A DNA stretch of 64,000 nt from Seiridium cupressi. Taxonomy: Eukaryota; Ascomycota; Sordariomycetes; Amphisphaeriales; Sporocadaceae. The notes beneath the pieces were generated by a model that worked only from the letters and a program-made list of their open reading frames with translations, had not been told where the DNA came from and made no database searches. Position numbers and translations under genes: made by a program. Below, one piece after another: positions 26,101 through 37,289 of this stretch. How positions within the stretch are numbered: position 1 is the stretch's first letter; every line of letters starts with the position of its first letter. The stretch lies in NCBI GenBank assembly GCA_036674765.1, contig JARVKI010000068.1, positions 185,256 through 249,255 on the forward strand, given 5' to 3'.

Positions 26101-27841
26101 TGAAGATCCCAGTATACAATCAGTGTCTGCTCTGTACAAGTACAACATCAAAGTTGGACCGGCTAGAATGATCCCCGAGCACAGTGATGTCATATCGAAG
26201 CTTCTGTCGCTACTTGACGATCCAGACAAGATCATCGTTGCTGAACAGTTGGTGCGGTACCTTTCGAAAGAGGTCGTCAAGATCGTCAGGAACACCGACG
26301 AGGGCTCGAAGCTTGGGTGGAAAGTCAGAGTCGTGCCACCCGGCACGAAACTGTCGAGATCAACCAGGATAAGCACCAAAAATGCCGTCGCTACGAGGGC
26401 TGTGGCAAAGCTCAAGCCTCTGGTCCGCCCCAAACAGCAGTTCATCCCTGGCCCAGCGGTCTTCCCAATGGGCGATACCCTATTGCAACAAGTGAAGATG
26501 AGTCAAGATCTTGAAAAGAGTAAGTTCTTGAAAATTGATGGAAACTCTCGTTGGAGAATTTGCTGACCAGGATACTTAGTTCTTGACCCCAAGCCTCATA
26601 ACCCGGTTGACTCTCTCCTTGGCCATATCACCGACTGGATCGCTCCGCCGCCCGAACGAATTCCCCTCGTGCCAGATATCGATCTCACCAAGGCGCCTTC
26701 AACTACTCGCTTAGGCTTGAAGCGTAAGGTGAACACAGCCTTCATCACCTCTGACGGACGAGCGCATAAGCGGCAAATTATACACACAGCCCGCAGTAGA
26801 GGCATAGAGGGTCCAACGAGTGGAGGAGTAGGATGGTGTGATTCAGATTCTGACAGTTCGTCGGACGGTCACAGCAGCGATTCAAGTACCCACGCGGACT
26901 TCGATCATGTTCTCCCGTCTCGTACCCGTCCATCTGACCCTAAATTATCCAGAGCAAGAAAGAGAGAAGACGGGACATGGAAAATCAAGATCGAGCCTGA
27001 CCTTGAGCAAGCCATGAAGTCAGACATCCCCCAAACAGGTGCCAGGCCATCCGGTGGTCGGCCGGCCATCCACGTTGGGCATGGCCGGGCCCGCACCGCC
27101 GCTCCAGCGCCTAACCCTCTGGCAAGACAAGCACATGTTCATAGACCGATCATCCATCCAGCCCCCGCCAAACCTGGCGGTACCAGCACATCCGGGCCGG
27201 GATCGGGACCGCCGGCAGCACCGCCACCACCACCGCCTCCGCCAATAGTCCCTCCCGCACCTGGCCCAAGCCTGAACGCGTTAGCGCGAGCGAAGTATCG
27301 GTCTTTCCGCGACAAATTCGTGAAGCAGTTTCCTCACGGCTTCGATGTGTTGCCGACCTCAGGTAGCCGTCTGCTCTGCGCGTTCTTCGCAATCATAGGA
27401 AGTCTAGCGGCGCAATACCCCTCCATGCCAGTGCCGACTATAGATGAGCTCTACGAACTCTTTTTGCACCCAGTCGATCCGGGAGTTCAGGCGTCGAAGG
27501 CCGTGACACAGTTGCTTAACAAAGGAGACCTAAGTATTGATCAAGCTGCTGCAACCTTGTACGATTGGGGGCTGCCTCGCGGCCTCACACTGGACGTGGG
27601 CGTGTTCATGCCCATGTCAACGCGGAGACATATGATTATTGGCCTCCCCAAAGATGATGGGTCTTCCCAAACCGTATGGATAACGACCAACGCAACACAA
27701 ATGGGTCATGACAAAATGCTTGACGAAGAGAAGGCCGCAAGAGCAAGGAAGGGAGACGACCTCACAATCGCTGAAATTATGGATTTGTATGCCAAACAAG
27801 CAACCAACCATTTCTCCGGCATGAGCCCACGCGCGCCTTGA
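23188..27841 (+). CDS. Giant protein with C-terminal cysteine-peptidase-like domain, unknown function (1513 aa)
   Basis: Three exons: 23188-25022, 25075-26519 and 26580-27841. The start is the ATG of MPPKRKKTTG, a basic N terminus that could be a nuclear signal. The first 1090 residues are rich in Trp, Tyr, Arg and Pro and contain no domain I recognise. A Ser/Asp cluster follows (about 1181-1200, DSDSDSSSDGHSSDSS), then a Pro-rich linker with an uninterrupted proline run (about 1305-1320). The C-terminal 220 residues look like a compact enzyme fold. SRLLCAFFAIIGSL places Cys1360 at a helix start, as in papain/OTU peptidases. RRHMIIGL gives His1444, and VWITTN gives Asn1464. Cys-His-Asn spacing of that kind fits a thiol-peptidase triad, but the family is not identified. 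The gene is divergent from the retropepsin-like gene and convergent with the MDR gene (164 bp). Confidence 0.8.
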
Positions 27842-28005
27842 AGCCGTAGTTGTGATGTAAGCTCAGAGTTTGGCAGTGGAGTGGGTAGCGTATGATCTGC
27901 TGGGCTGCCCGTTGTATTCTACACACAAAGTTTCTTTGTCGCGTGTTGAGGAGTAATATGAATTCCATACCTACTTGAACCAAACATATGCTGCAGACAT
28001 GCACT

Positions 28006-29210
28006 TCAAACTATCTTGACCACCAGCTTCCCAAGACCACCTTTCCCATCATACACTTGGTTGCAGGCGGCTCTGAGCGCGTCGATATCCTCCAACTCAA
28101 CAACCCTTATCACGCTCCTCACTTTCCCCAACGCAATGATTTCGCTGACCTTCTCGACCCGGTCCCGATCCTCGGCGTTCCCCGACACGAAGTCCATCTC
28201 GATGTTCGTTCCCCTTAGCAACCATCGATAATACAGGCCTACCAAGTCTGCAAGCCACCCCGCCCAGATGGGAAACGAGGGACCCATAACAAGCTTGAAG
28301 AGCCGAGAAGGAAAAACACTGGCAATCGATACAATAACACCCGTATCCCTGTTCATAAGAGGAACCAGGGGCACCAGTGAACCAAATTGAGTGTTGTAAG
28401 CAAAATCGATACTGCCAGCGGGCACGGCCTCCGTCAACTTGGGAGTCCTCTGGTAGTCCACGACCTGGTCCACTAACCCGGGTAAGTATTCTTCCACCTG
28501 GGGAATCTTGGCTGTAGACACGGTCGTCACGATCTTCTTGGCCCCGAACACGTTCTTCAGCAACTGTAAGGCCGGGGGGCTGGTACTGCTCAGTGCGGCC
28601 GGAACAAAGACGGTGCTGCCCTCGAGCTTCTTGCCGTGAGCGGCCATGTGCTTCTCGCCCAGCTCGAGGGACTCGTGGGCCGTGAGACTGAGGCCCAAAA
28701 TCCCCGCCGCCTCCTCGAAAGATATGTGAGGCGGCTTGGGTACGAAGAAAATCTCCCGGCCGATGCAGTACTCGGAACAATAGCCTAGGGGGCGATCGAA
28801 CTCCATCGGTCGGCCAAACGCCACCCCGTAGACGGCATCGCCTGGCTTGAAGTTCCTAACTTCGGAGCCGGTTGAGACCACGGTACCAGAACATTCAATG
28901 CCTAATTTTGTTGGGAATCTGATAGTATGAGTGACCAGGCCGATTAATTTTGTCCGTGCTTATTAAGAGGAAAATAGAAAGGGAAAGAGCAAGAGAAAGA
29001 GACCGCTGCTTACTCAGACTTGATGATGAGACTCATCATGCCGGCAGCTATCTGGGTATCACCGGTTTGGAGGGAAGCAGCATGGACTCTAATGAGCATC
29101 TCATCCGGCTTCGTGATTGTCGGCAACGGCAAATCTCTGACTTCGTAGAACTCGGGCTTACAAGGTTTCGGGGCCACGAGTGAGCGCATCGTGTTTGGTA
29201 GTTCTGCCAT
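28006..29210 (-). CDS. Medium-chain dehydrogenase/reductase, zinc-free (enoyl/quinone reductase-like)
   Basis: Two exons (29014-29210, 28006-28918) give 369 aa. The intron has a GTAAGC donor and a CTATCAG acceptor. The N-terminal GroES-like fold carries EMLIRVHAASLQTGDTQIA and GIECSGTVVSTGSEV, then FKPGDAVYGVAFG. The Cys/His-Glu zinc ligands of alcohol dehydrogenases are absent, which places it with NADPH quinone or trans-enoyl reductases. The Rossmann region starts at GSTVFVPAALSSTSPPALQL. There the usual GxGGVG loop is replaced by Ser/Thr/Pro residues, so cofactor binding may be altered. The C-terminal part has the usual IRVVELEDIDALRAACNQV helix pattern. The substrate cannot be told. No biosynthetic core enzyme lies nearby, so this is not clearly part of a secondary-metabolite cluster. 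Confidence 0.88.
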
Positions 29211-30246
29211 CTTGAAGAAGGTGTTGGGTGTATGAAGGTAAATAAACGATTTAGTCAGTTATTTCATTCCAAGGTACTGTCGGAGGATTTTGATTGTGCA
29301 AGAGGAACGGCGGCTAATATATAAGTGTATTTGGAAGGCTGAGCCCATTGCGCGTACTGGAGACTCGGCGGTGGGGCCTACCGGACCGCCGAATATTCGG
29401 TGGTCGATTCGGCGGTCCACCCCCGCACATCCTTCCTATACGGAAGACGAGGCGGCTATGTAAATAATGTTCTCGATTAATGCAGCCTAGGATATTTATA
29501 AAGATGGTTTCGGGGAAATCTTAGAGCTGATATAAGCTAGGAGTATACATGTTTTGATAGCTCGTACTTGATTGAATCCATCACTCAACTTGCGGTTTAA
29601 CTTGAGTCACTACATGTAATTTTCATCCTAATTGAACCGAGAGCTGAGTTTCAGGGCAGGCTTTGACAGCAGAACTATGCTGGGCTGAGATGTATCTCAT
29701 TTGCATCTTATTTTCCATGTGATAAATCTTGCTTTTTTACTTTCGGATCAAGTTCACAAGGTGCTCAACTTTTCTGGTGATCCTTTTCTGTTGCCAGTAA
29801 GGCGCAGTCGTAGTCATCAAGTCACAATCGCAACTTGTCGATCTAATTCATCTACGAGTCGTGCTCCAACCTTCTCCAAATGTCGGAGAACTCTCAATGT
29901 CCGTAGATTCTTTCATAGAGACACCACGGCAGAAATTCCTGCTTAGGTTGTAACGTGGAATGCAAAGGTCACTAGTACAATCAAAATAGTGGGAGACGTG
30001 GATGGGATACGTATTACTATATGTTGTATCTCGAAGACAACAAACCAAAATAGACCAAATTAAACCCCAATTACGATGCACATTCTAAGTCGTAGGACGA
30101 AACGATGAAATGCAAAAACCCACCGTTTTCTAACCCAGACGCCGCGTAAATGCTGCGTATGCAATCATTCCGCCAACAATGACCGTCTCATTCATGGTTG
30201 CTTGAAATCGCCATCCCGCTCGACCTACAATATCGAGACTACCCTA
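29211..30246. other. Intergenic, upstream of the MDR gene
   Basis: About 1 kb with no supportable gene. It is somewhat AT rich around 29460-29760. A short GC-rich passage at 29370-29460 repeats CGGCGG/CCGCCGAAT elements (GGACCGCCGAATATTCGGTG and nearby), which form a small inverted repeat. This may be a regulator-binding site for the MDR gene. Confidence 0.45.
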
Positions 30247-32362
30247 TTAGTTTTTGAAGCTACCGTAACCTGGCTGGCTCTTCTTCGGCATGCTCTCCCG
30301 TCTTGTCATACCCTCATAATCCATGCTACTCATGCTTCTCATGCTCCCCACGAGAGGCAGGTCATCACGACCCGTGGGATCATGTATCACAAAGTCGTGC
30401 TCTCGGGCATTAAGCTCATCTGACTCATCAGCGAAGACAATAGCGCGTGGCCTTGGTGGTTCGGGTTCTTCGTCATCATCCTCAATGACAGTCTCTTCAC
30501 TATCGACATCCGACTCCGATGGAGAATCCGCTGATGAAGCTGGCGCTCTCGGTCCTTGGCCCTCCTCAATCCACCACACCGGAACAGCGCCGATTGCTGC
30601 AATGACAGCGAGTAGCCACCAGGGAATAGCAATCTGCATGGGTAAAACATGTCAGCCTCTCCATGTTCTGGTGAATTTATGGAAAACCTCGATATGAGAA
30701 TTTTGGTTCTGTTGCTCCGATATAGGCAAACCAAAAAGGGCGAAACCCGCGACCTTCCTTGATATGGTAGTTTGAGATAGAAATGTATATTACTTACTAT
30801 AATATCACGTTAGTCTTCCATTTATGTTTCGAAAATCAAAGATAGAACAGGGCTTTGTACATACCAATACCTCGTCTGACGCCCCAAGTAAATGAGCCTC
30901 CAGCCATTGCCGGTCCAGAAGCACGACCCAGAGCGCTAAAAGTTGTGGCAAACCCATTCAAAGTTCCAAGCGTGTTCAGGCTCGCCGCGCTGTTCGTCAA
31001 AAGGATAGTAGTGCACGGGAAGCCGATGATGACACAAAACGCCTTGAAGCACATGATGGCCAGTAATGCCGCGAGGCGAGTGCGCTCATCCTCAATTAGT
31101 GTCGTGAAAGGGGTGATGATGTAGACGATCGGGAAGGTGACAGCGCATGCCTTCAGGCAGCGGAGCACACCAAAGCGAGTACACAGCGGCGGAAAGACGA
31201 GGAACTGAATCAGCCCACAGACGATACCGTAGACGGTGAAGATGGTGCCAATGCTTCCCGAGTTCAGACCAAAACCGCCGGTGAAGACAAAAGGGAGACG
31301 GAAATCTGCTGGATCGTGCTCATCCCGAGGGTAGTTGAGGAAAACGGGTAATACTTGATCGTAGGCAACGGAGTGAAGAGCTAAGAAGGTATATGCAATA
31401 AGATTGATGACGGACTGGCGCGTGAAAACGGATTTGCAAGATGGAGGCGCTGGGTTCGAGGGTTTGTTGACCCGCTCTGAAAATGTCTTATGCGACGCAT
31501 CTGTTCGTAGCAATGGTGCCGAGGCCTCGTCATCCTGGAAAGAGTAGCGCCTCGTCCGATGGTGTTTTCGCCTTGATAGTGTTTCTGTAATCCGGTCTCC
31601 TAGTACCAGGCCCCAGTCTCTCGTATGACGCTTGCTCGCTAGAGTCTCTTTTAAAAAAAGGATACCGGTCGTCACGGAAATCAGGAAGATGATTGATCCT
31701 AGGATATTAGGCAGAAGAAAGGGGTAAGCCTTGAAGAATTCACTATCACCAAAGAGTGACGGGAATTGGTCAGCTGGTTTAGCAAAGAATCCGCCGAAAG
31801 CGGGGCCAAAGATCGATCCAATGCTCCAAACGAGTGGCATGATGGAAAATGCTCTCGGCTGTAACTCTCTTTCCGGGACCATCTCGGCGACCATGGTTCT
31901 GATGATGCCGACTAACACTGTTCAGCATACGTGACTGAGATCCTGGTGAAGAGATTCCTTACCATTTCCATTACTTGCTCCCTGAATGGCTCGAACTGTG
32001 ATTGCCATAGGGAGACTGCTAGACATACCCCATACAAGGAAGCAAACCATGGTACAAAGCAGCCCAGTCATGATGACAGGTTTTCTTCCAAACCTGTCCG
32101 AAGCTCTCCCCCAAGGGACAGCCGTCACACTCTGAGCAAGCGAGAAGACAGCACTCGTAGCGCCGGCCCATTTAGCGACGTCTCTCTTCTCGACGCCGAA
32201 ACTGGCGATCATCTCAGGGAGATAGGGGAACACAGACGTCATAGCCAGGGGCTCGGCAAAGCGTGCCACAGCTATAATTCATGTTAGCAGAATTGCCGAC
32301 GGGGTGAGGGTACCTGAATGTGCCGTGGATCTAGCATCTCCTTGGTATGCTTCATCTGTCAT
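30247..32362 (-). CDS. MFS transporter (Ycr023c/ZIFL1-like drug or metal efflux type)
   Basis: Four exons (32314-32362, 31963-32271, 30866-31911, 30247-30633) give 596 aa. RFAEPLAMTSVFPYLPEM is the family's first helix. GRASDRFGRKPVIMTGLL is the MFS loop 2-3 signature, and AIQGASNGNVGIIRTM spans helices 4-5. A Ser/Arg-rich central cytoplasmic loop follows, then FTWGVRRGI joined to IAIPWWLL in the last helix, and an acidic tail (EETVIEDDDEEPEPP). The short first exon encodes only 16 residues, so the start of helix 1 looks short. The last intron (30634-30865) keeps the frame only if it is removed as a nested stwintron; see that entry. The transport substrate cannot be inferred. Plasma or vacuolar membrane is likely. 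Confidence 0.88.
30634..30865 (-). other. Probable [D1,2] stwintron (intron within the donor of another intron)
   Basis: The coding phase does not fit a single canonical intron here. An internal 68-nt intron (30864-30797) runs from GTATGT through CTAAC to TTATAG. Its removal joins the preceding G at 30865 to TAAGTA at 30796, creating a perfect GTAAGTA donor. The resulting 164-nt external intron then uses the CTGAC branch site and the CATGCAG acceptor at 30634. The exons then meet in phase 0 as VRRGI followed by IAIPWW. Nested twin introns of this donor-split type are known from ascomycete fungi. Here the call is made from sequence alone. Confidence 0.8.
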
Positions 32363-34752
32363 GCTGGCTGGCCTATTGCTATGATCCCTATGCTATGCCT
32401 GATGAGAGTGTGTCAAGTAATGATACAGTCACGTAACCAAAAGACCAATACTGGAGGATGCAACTTGCATACTTTTTCTTAGGCGAGCAGCACACCTCGG
32501 ATTAACGAAGAAACCGTTTATGCAGACCACATTGAACCAGGAAGAAAACACATGGAGACTCGGTTAGGCCAAAGCTGCACAGTCTGCCTTGTGCCTGTGT
32601 CTGCCGAATGGCACCTGGCCAGATAATCCGGGCAGGCGGTTTGAGCAGTATTTGCTAGGAGATGATGCATTGCTTACCCAGAATGGCGAGTTGCTTCGCT
32701 GGTAACTTCGGGCCATGTTGGTTCGCCATCATGCGAAGGCGAGTGGAGTATCACAGCCCGGAGGACAAGTAATAGTTTTTACACTCTGACTATGGTGGAA
32801 CTTGCGGACGTAGAACAAGACTGTATTTGGTGAGGAATGAACGGAGCAAAAGTGATTTCAAACTTCTGTATCTATGAACGAAGACGTCGAGCAGACCACA
32901 AAAAAAGTGAAAAGCACAGAGTTGGAGGCTTACGCAGAAGTGGCAAGCCGATCTAACACTGCCGGAACGGCGAAGGAAGTCCTAATAAACAAAGAGAAGA
33001 AGACCCCAGACACCCAACAGCGCCTTCACAGGAGGCCCCGGAATGGCAGCCCGGTTCGTTCGTATGCATAATCTAGACCCAAAGGAGCCAGGGTGACTGC
33101 GAAGGTTGCTACCGCTAGTTGCTGATTTGCGGCTATGAGACACTTGTCTGGGTACGGCGAGTGGGCCTTTCGCGCGTTCAGATGGATGGCAGAGTTTTTT
33201 TTTTTCCACCGCCGCGTAGGGCTATGAATGGATCCCAGAGCAGAGCTGTGCTACTACCAAAATACCACCCGCATGCTTTTTATTACTTTGAGCAGTGATA
33301 GCCAGCTGCAACAGTTGCTTCCAGCGAGTCAGCCAGCCAGACAGCCAGCTCGTTATTGCGAGTGTAAGAGACAAGCAGACGCAGGCTCGGGCGTTGAATG
33401 GCGGGCTGGGATAAAGTCCGTTGTCGGATATGAAAAGTGGTGTAGACGGTTGAAGCAGGTCGGGCTAGCCGCCGCTCAGCGCTGAACCTGCAGGCCGGCC
33501 GGTGCAATGTGACAATGCCCATGACGCAGCGAGTCACAAGGTCGAATTCCCGCTGGAGTGGAGGATCTTGTGGTCTTCAAGTTCCGCTTATTCTGACTTT
33601 TGCCCAGGTTTCATTGGTTGAGGATTAACCCCCCGCATTGTGCTGTATAAACCCGACGCATTGCCTGCTTGGTAAACCTAGCGGATAACGACAGCAGGTA
33701 GAGAGCAGGTATCGCAGTGAAACGCAGCATAGGGCGGGAATAGAGTGAAGAGGTGATATGGTCAGACGGTTTTGCAGACCTTGCAGCATCTCGAATCTCA
33801 AGCAATTCCCGTTGATCCTTTTTCAGACTACCTCGACCGATGCGCTTTGTTGGTTCTAGCGTGCTCTTGAGCACGTGAGAAGCGCGCCGTTGGATGCGGC
33901 TAGACATCATGGCTTACATTGTTACATGATGCATATGTTGTGGCACTCCAATGTATAAATAAGTACGATAATGGAAGGGGTGTGCTTTTGGCTGGCTACG
34001 ACCAGTCCAGTTGTTCTGTGTATTCTGAGGCATTCACTGTACTGCGGGGACTGTGTAAGTCGTCGTCCAATTGACACCAAAATAACGGCCCGTGCCCCGA
34101 TCTGCTTGCTGCATACCATGATTCGGAGTATACTTGATAGCAAAATAGTGTGTGATACTGCTATCCATCGTACCTGGTTTGAGTAGCCTTGCCTGGTCAA
34201 TGGATTGAAGTTGAAATGGATGATTTGACGAATTGCGTCTTAAGCGCCAAAGATGCTGCCTTATAAAACTCCACACGGCGACTGTTTGAGCCGCCGAAAC
34301 TCAGGCCATCTCGTATATGGCAGGTCAGTCAGGAGGTGGTCCAAGCTCACCATACATCGTCATTCGTCATGGTCGATCCGCGAGGAGGCAGCAACCTCAC
34401 CAGAGCTCCGAGTTCACCATTTCTACCATAACAAGCTTAACACTTTTGACAAGGGCTTTTCAGACGAACAGCCCAGACCCTTTCTCTGGGTATATATACT
34501 TGCGGACTTGTAACCTACAGGACAAAAACGTGACACGCGGCGCGGAGCCGTAGCGGCTACGGGCTACTACCGACAACGCAAACCCCCGGTCACGGATTAC
34601 GTCGGAAGTGGGCGGCCAAACGATAAGCCACCCATGGTTCGCCAGGAACGTCAACATCACATGAAGCGTCATTTTGGTGTCCTTCCTGTTTCTCTTGAAA
34701 TTCGTCTTGAGATAAAGTCGGCAGATACCATTTACATCTGCTGGGGTTGAAG
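32363..34752. other. Divergent intergenic region between the MFS and M28 peptidase genes
   Basis: 2.4 kb with no supportable gene. Open frames are short and motif-free. It contains a T11 run at 33195-33205, several purine-rich stretches and some CAGCCAGC short repeats (33301-33352). It should carry both promoters. Confidence 0.5.
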
Positions 34753-37289
34753 ATGGGCAAGATGCCGAGCGAGACGACGCCCTTGATAACCACGGTCAAG
34801 GTCGGAACCGTGCCGCGGCGCTACCCGCATCAGACCGTCAGACGGTTTTGCACCATTGCTTTGGGCTCATCTCTCGTGGCTTTATTGGTCACCTTCCTGT
34901 GGACGGTAGCTTTCAGCCCACTCAAGCACCATCACCATCATCACCACCATGACCAGCCGGTACATCATGACGGTGGCCACGTGACGTTTGAGGAATTGAA
35001 AGCTATTTTGCTGGAAACCCCTAGCGGGGAGAAGGCCAGCGAGTGGAGCAAGTATTACACCGCCGGCCCTCATCTGGCAGGCAAGAACTTGTCGCAGGTA
35101 TGTCAAAACCAGTCGGGGCGTACATTAAATTCATTGAATTGACTCCGTTAGGCGGAATGGACCCGTGACCGGTGGACTGAATGGGGCATCAAATCAGATG
35201 TTGTGGCATATGATACATACATCAACTATCCGGTAGACCACCGCCTGGCCTTATTAGAAAGATCAAAGTCGCAGGCAAAGAACGCCGAGGTCTGGAACGT
35301 TGCCTTTGAAGCGACACTAGAGGAAGATGTCCTGGAGGAGGACCCCACGAGCGGGCTCGAGGACCGTATCCCTACTTTTCACGGATACTCAGCTAGCGGC
35401 AACGTGACAGGCCAATTCGTCTATGTCAACTACGGCACCTACCAAGACTTTGATGATCTAGTCAAAGCAAACATTACTCTTGAGGGAAAGATTGCGCTTG
35501 CGCGATATGGAGGAATCTTCCGTGGCTTGAAGGTAAAGAGAGCTCAAGAGCTCGGCATGATCGGAACTGTCATCTTCACCGATCCGGGTGACGATGGCGA
35601 GATGACGGAGGAGAATGGATACAAAGCTTACCCCGACGGCCCGGCACGACACCCTAGCAGTGTGCAACGTGGTAGCGTGCAATTCCTGAGCGTCGCTCCA
35701 GGCGATCCTACGACACCTGGATATCCGTCGAAGCCAGGCGTGCCGAGACAGCCAGTGGATGGAGCTATCCCCAGCATTCCATCCCTGCCCATCTCATATA
35801 CAGAAGCAATCCCCATTCTCAAAGCTTTGAATGGCTACGGCCCCAAGTCAACCGACTTCAACAAATACTGGACTCGCAATCAAGGGCTGGAGTACAAGGG
35901 TGTCGATTACAATATCGGCCCCTCACCGGAGGGCGTCGTCCTCAACCTGCACAATGAGCAGGAATACACGATTACACCAATGTGGGACGTTATTGGCATC
36001 ATCAACGGAACGATTCCAGATGAGGTGGTCGTCGTAGGTAACCACCGTGATGCATGGATCGCTGGCGGTGCTGGTGACCCGAACAGCGGATCGGCCGTTA
36101 TCAACGAAGCGATTCGAAGCTTCGGCAAGGCTCTGGAGGCCGGCTGGAAACCTCTTCGCACGATTGTGTTCGCCAGCTGGGACGGCGAGGAATACGGTCT
36201 TGTCGGCAGCACGGAATGGGTTGAGGAGTACCTGCCCTGGCTTTCGTTGACAAATGTCGCCTACATCAACGTCGACGTTGGCGTACGCTCGCCCGTCTTC
36301 ACAGCATCAGCCACGCCTCTGCTAAACAAGCTCATCTATGAGGTGACTGACATGGTGCCTTCACCAAACCAGACCATCAAAGGTCAAACGGTGCGCGACA
36401 CCTGGAACGGTCACATTTCTATCATGGGATCTGGCAGCGACTTCACCGCTTTCCAAGATTTTGCAGGTATACCGTCTCTTGACATGGGATTCGGCGGCGA
36501 GTCCAAGGACTCTCCAGTCTACCAATACCACAGCAACTACGACAGCTATCACTGGATGAGCGAGTTTGGCGACCCGGGTTTTGTTTATCACAAGACCATG
36601 GCGCAGCTCCTTGCCCTCGCCGTGGCCAAGGTATCCGATACACCTCTAGTACCCCTTAATGCCACAGACTACGCCGTTGCCCTCAAGGGTTATGTTGGCC
36701 AGGTCGAGCAGAAGCTCAACTCCATCGACTCTTACGAACCGAGCACCGAAGCCGAAATTACTGCCTTCAGAGCGCGCACTGCCGACATTGACAGTGCCAT
36801 CAAGGGCGATGCTGCGGCCTTCAAGTTCTCGCTCGACCAGTTGCAGCATTCCATCTCCAAGCTCAAGAACGCGACCATCAAGCTTGATGCCAAGGCGGAC
36901 AAGCTCTCTGAGCGTGCCAACGAGCACATCCCCTGGTGGAAGTGGATCACTAAGCTCAAGCTGCTACACGACATCCGCTCCACCAACACCAAGTACAAGA
37001 CTATTGAGCGCGCGTTCCTGTACGAGGAGGGCCTGGACGGTCGACCGTGGTTCAAGCATGTTGTCTTCGCTCCAGGGATCTGGACTGGGTACGCGGGAGG
37101 TAAGTCAACCACCAACTCTCAAGCACTTCCAAAAGTAGCAGTGAAATAAAATTGAGCTTGCTAACATTTACAATAGCCGTCTTTCCTGGATTGGTGGAGA
37201 GCATCGATAACAAGGACTTTGTTAATGCCATCAAGTGGGTCGATATCATTGATGGCTGCATCAAGAAGGCCACGAGGACGATCGAGTAG
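34753..37289 (+). CDS. Glutamate carboxypeptidase II-like type II membrane metallopeptidase (M28B)
   Basis: Three exons (34753-35097, 35152-37099, 37177-37289) encode 801 aa. A short cytoplasmic tail is followed by one membrane helix (FCTIALGSSLVALLVTFLW, residues about 37-55), giving a type II topology. A natural run of eight histidines follows it. A protease-associated domain lies at about residues 150-330. The M28 catalytic core holds all expected zinc ligands and the catalytic acid: NHRDAW with His and Asp, SWDGEEYGLVG with the Glu pair, NVDVG with Asp, and YQYHSNYDSYHW with the final His. A helical transferrin-receptor-like dimerisation domain ends the protein. The family cleaves C-terminal Glu or Asp from peptides and folates, with the enzyme facing the vacuole lumen or outside. 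Many NxS/T sites in the lumenal part fit this topology. Confidence 0.94.
34924..34950 (+). repeat. CAC/CAT codon run encoding eight histidines
   Basis: An in-frame tract of mixed His codons directly after the membrane helix of the M28 peptidase. The use of both codons argues against simple slippage of one trinucleotide. Confidence 0.8.

Noticed and set aside
30387..30734. Reading through the MFS intron as a 115-aa coding extension
   Set aside because: Would replace the conserved last helix (IAIPWW) with unrelated sequence; the nested-intron model restores it.
36659..37138. 159-aa Ser/Thr-rich frame inside the M28 peptidase gene
   Set aside because: Alternate-frame shadow of a clearly coding exon.
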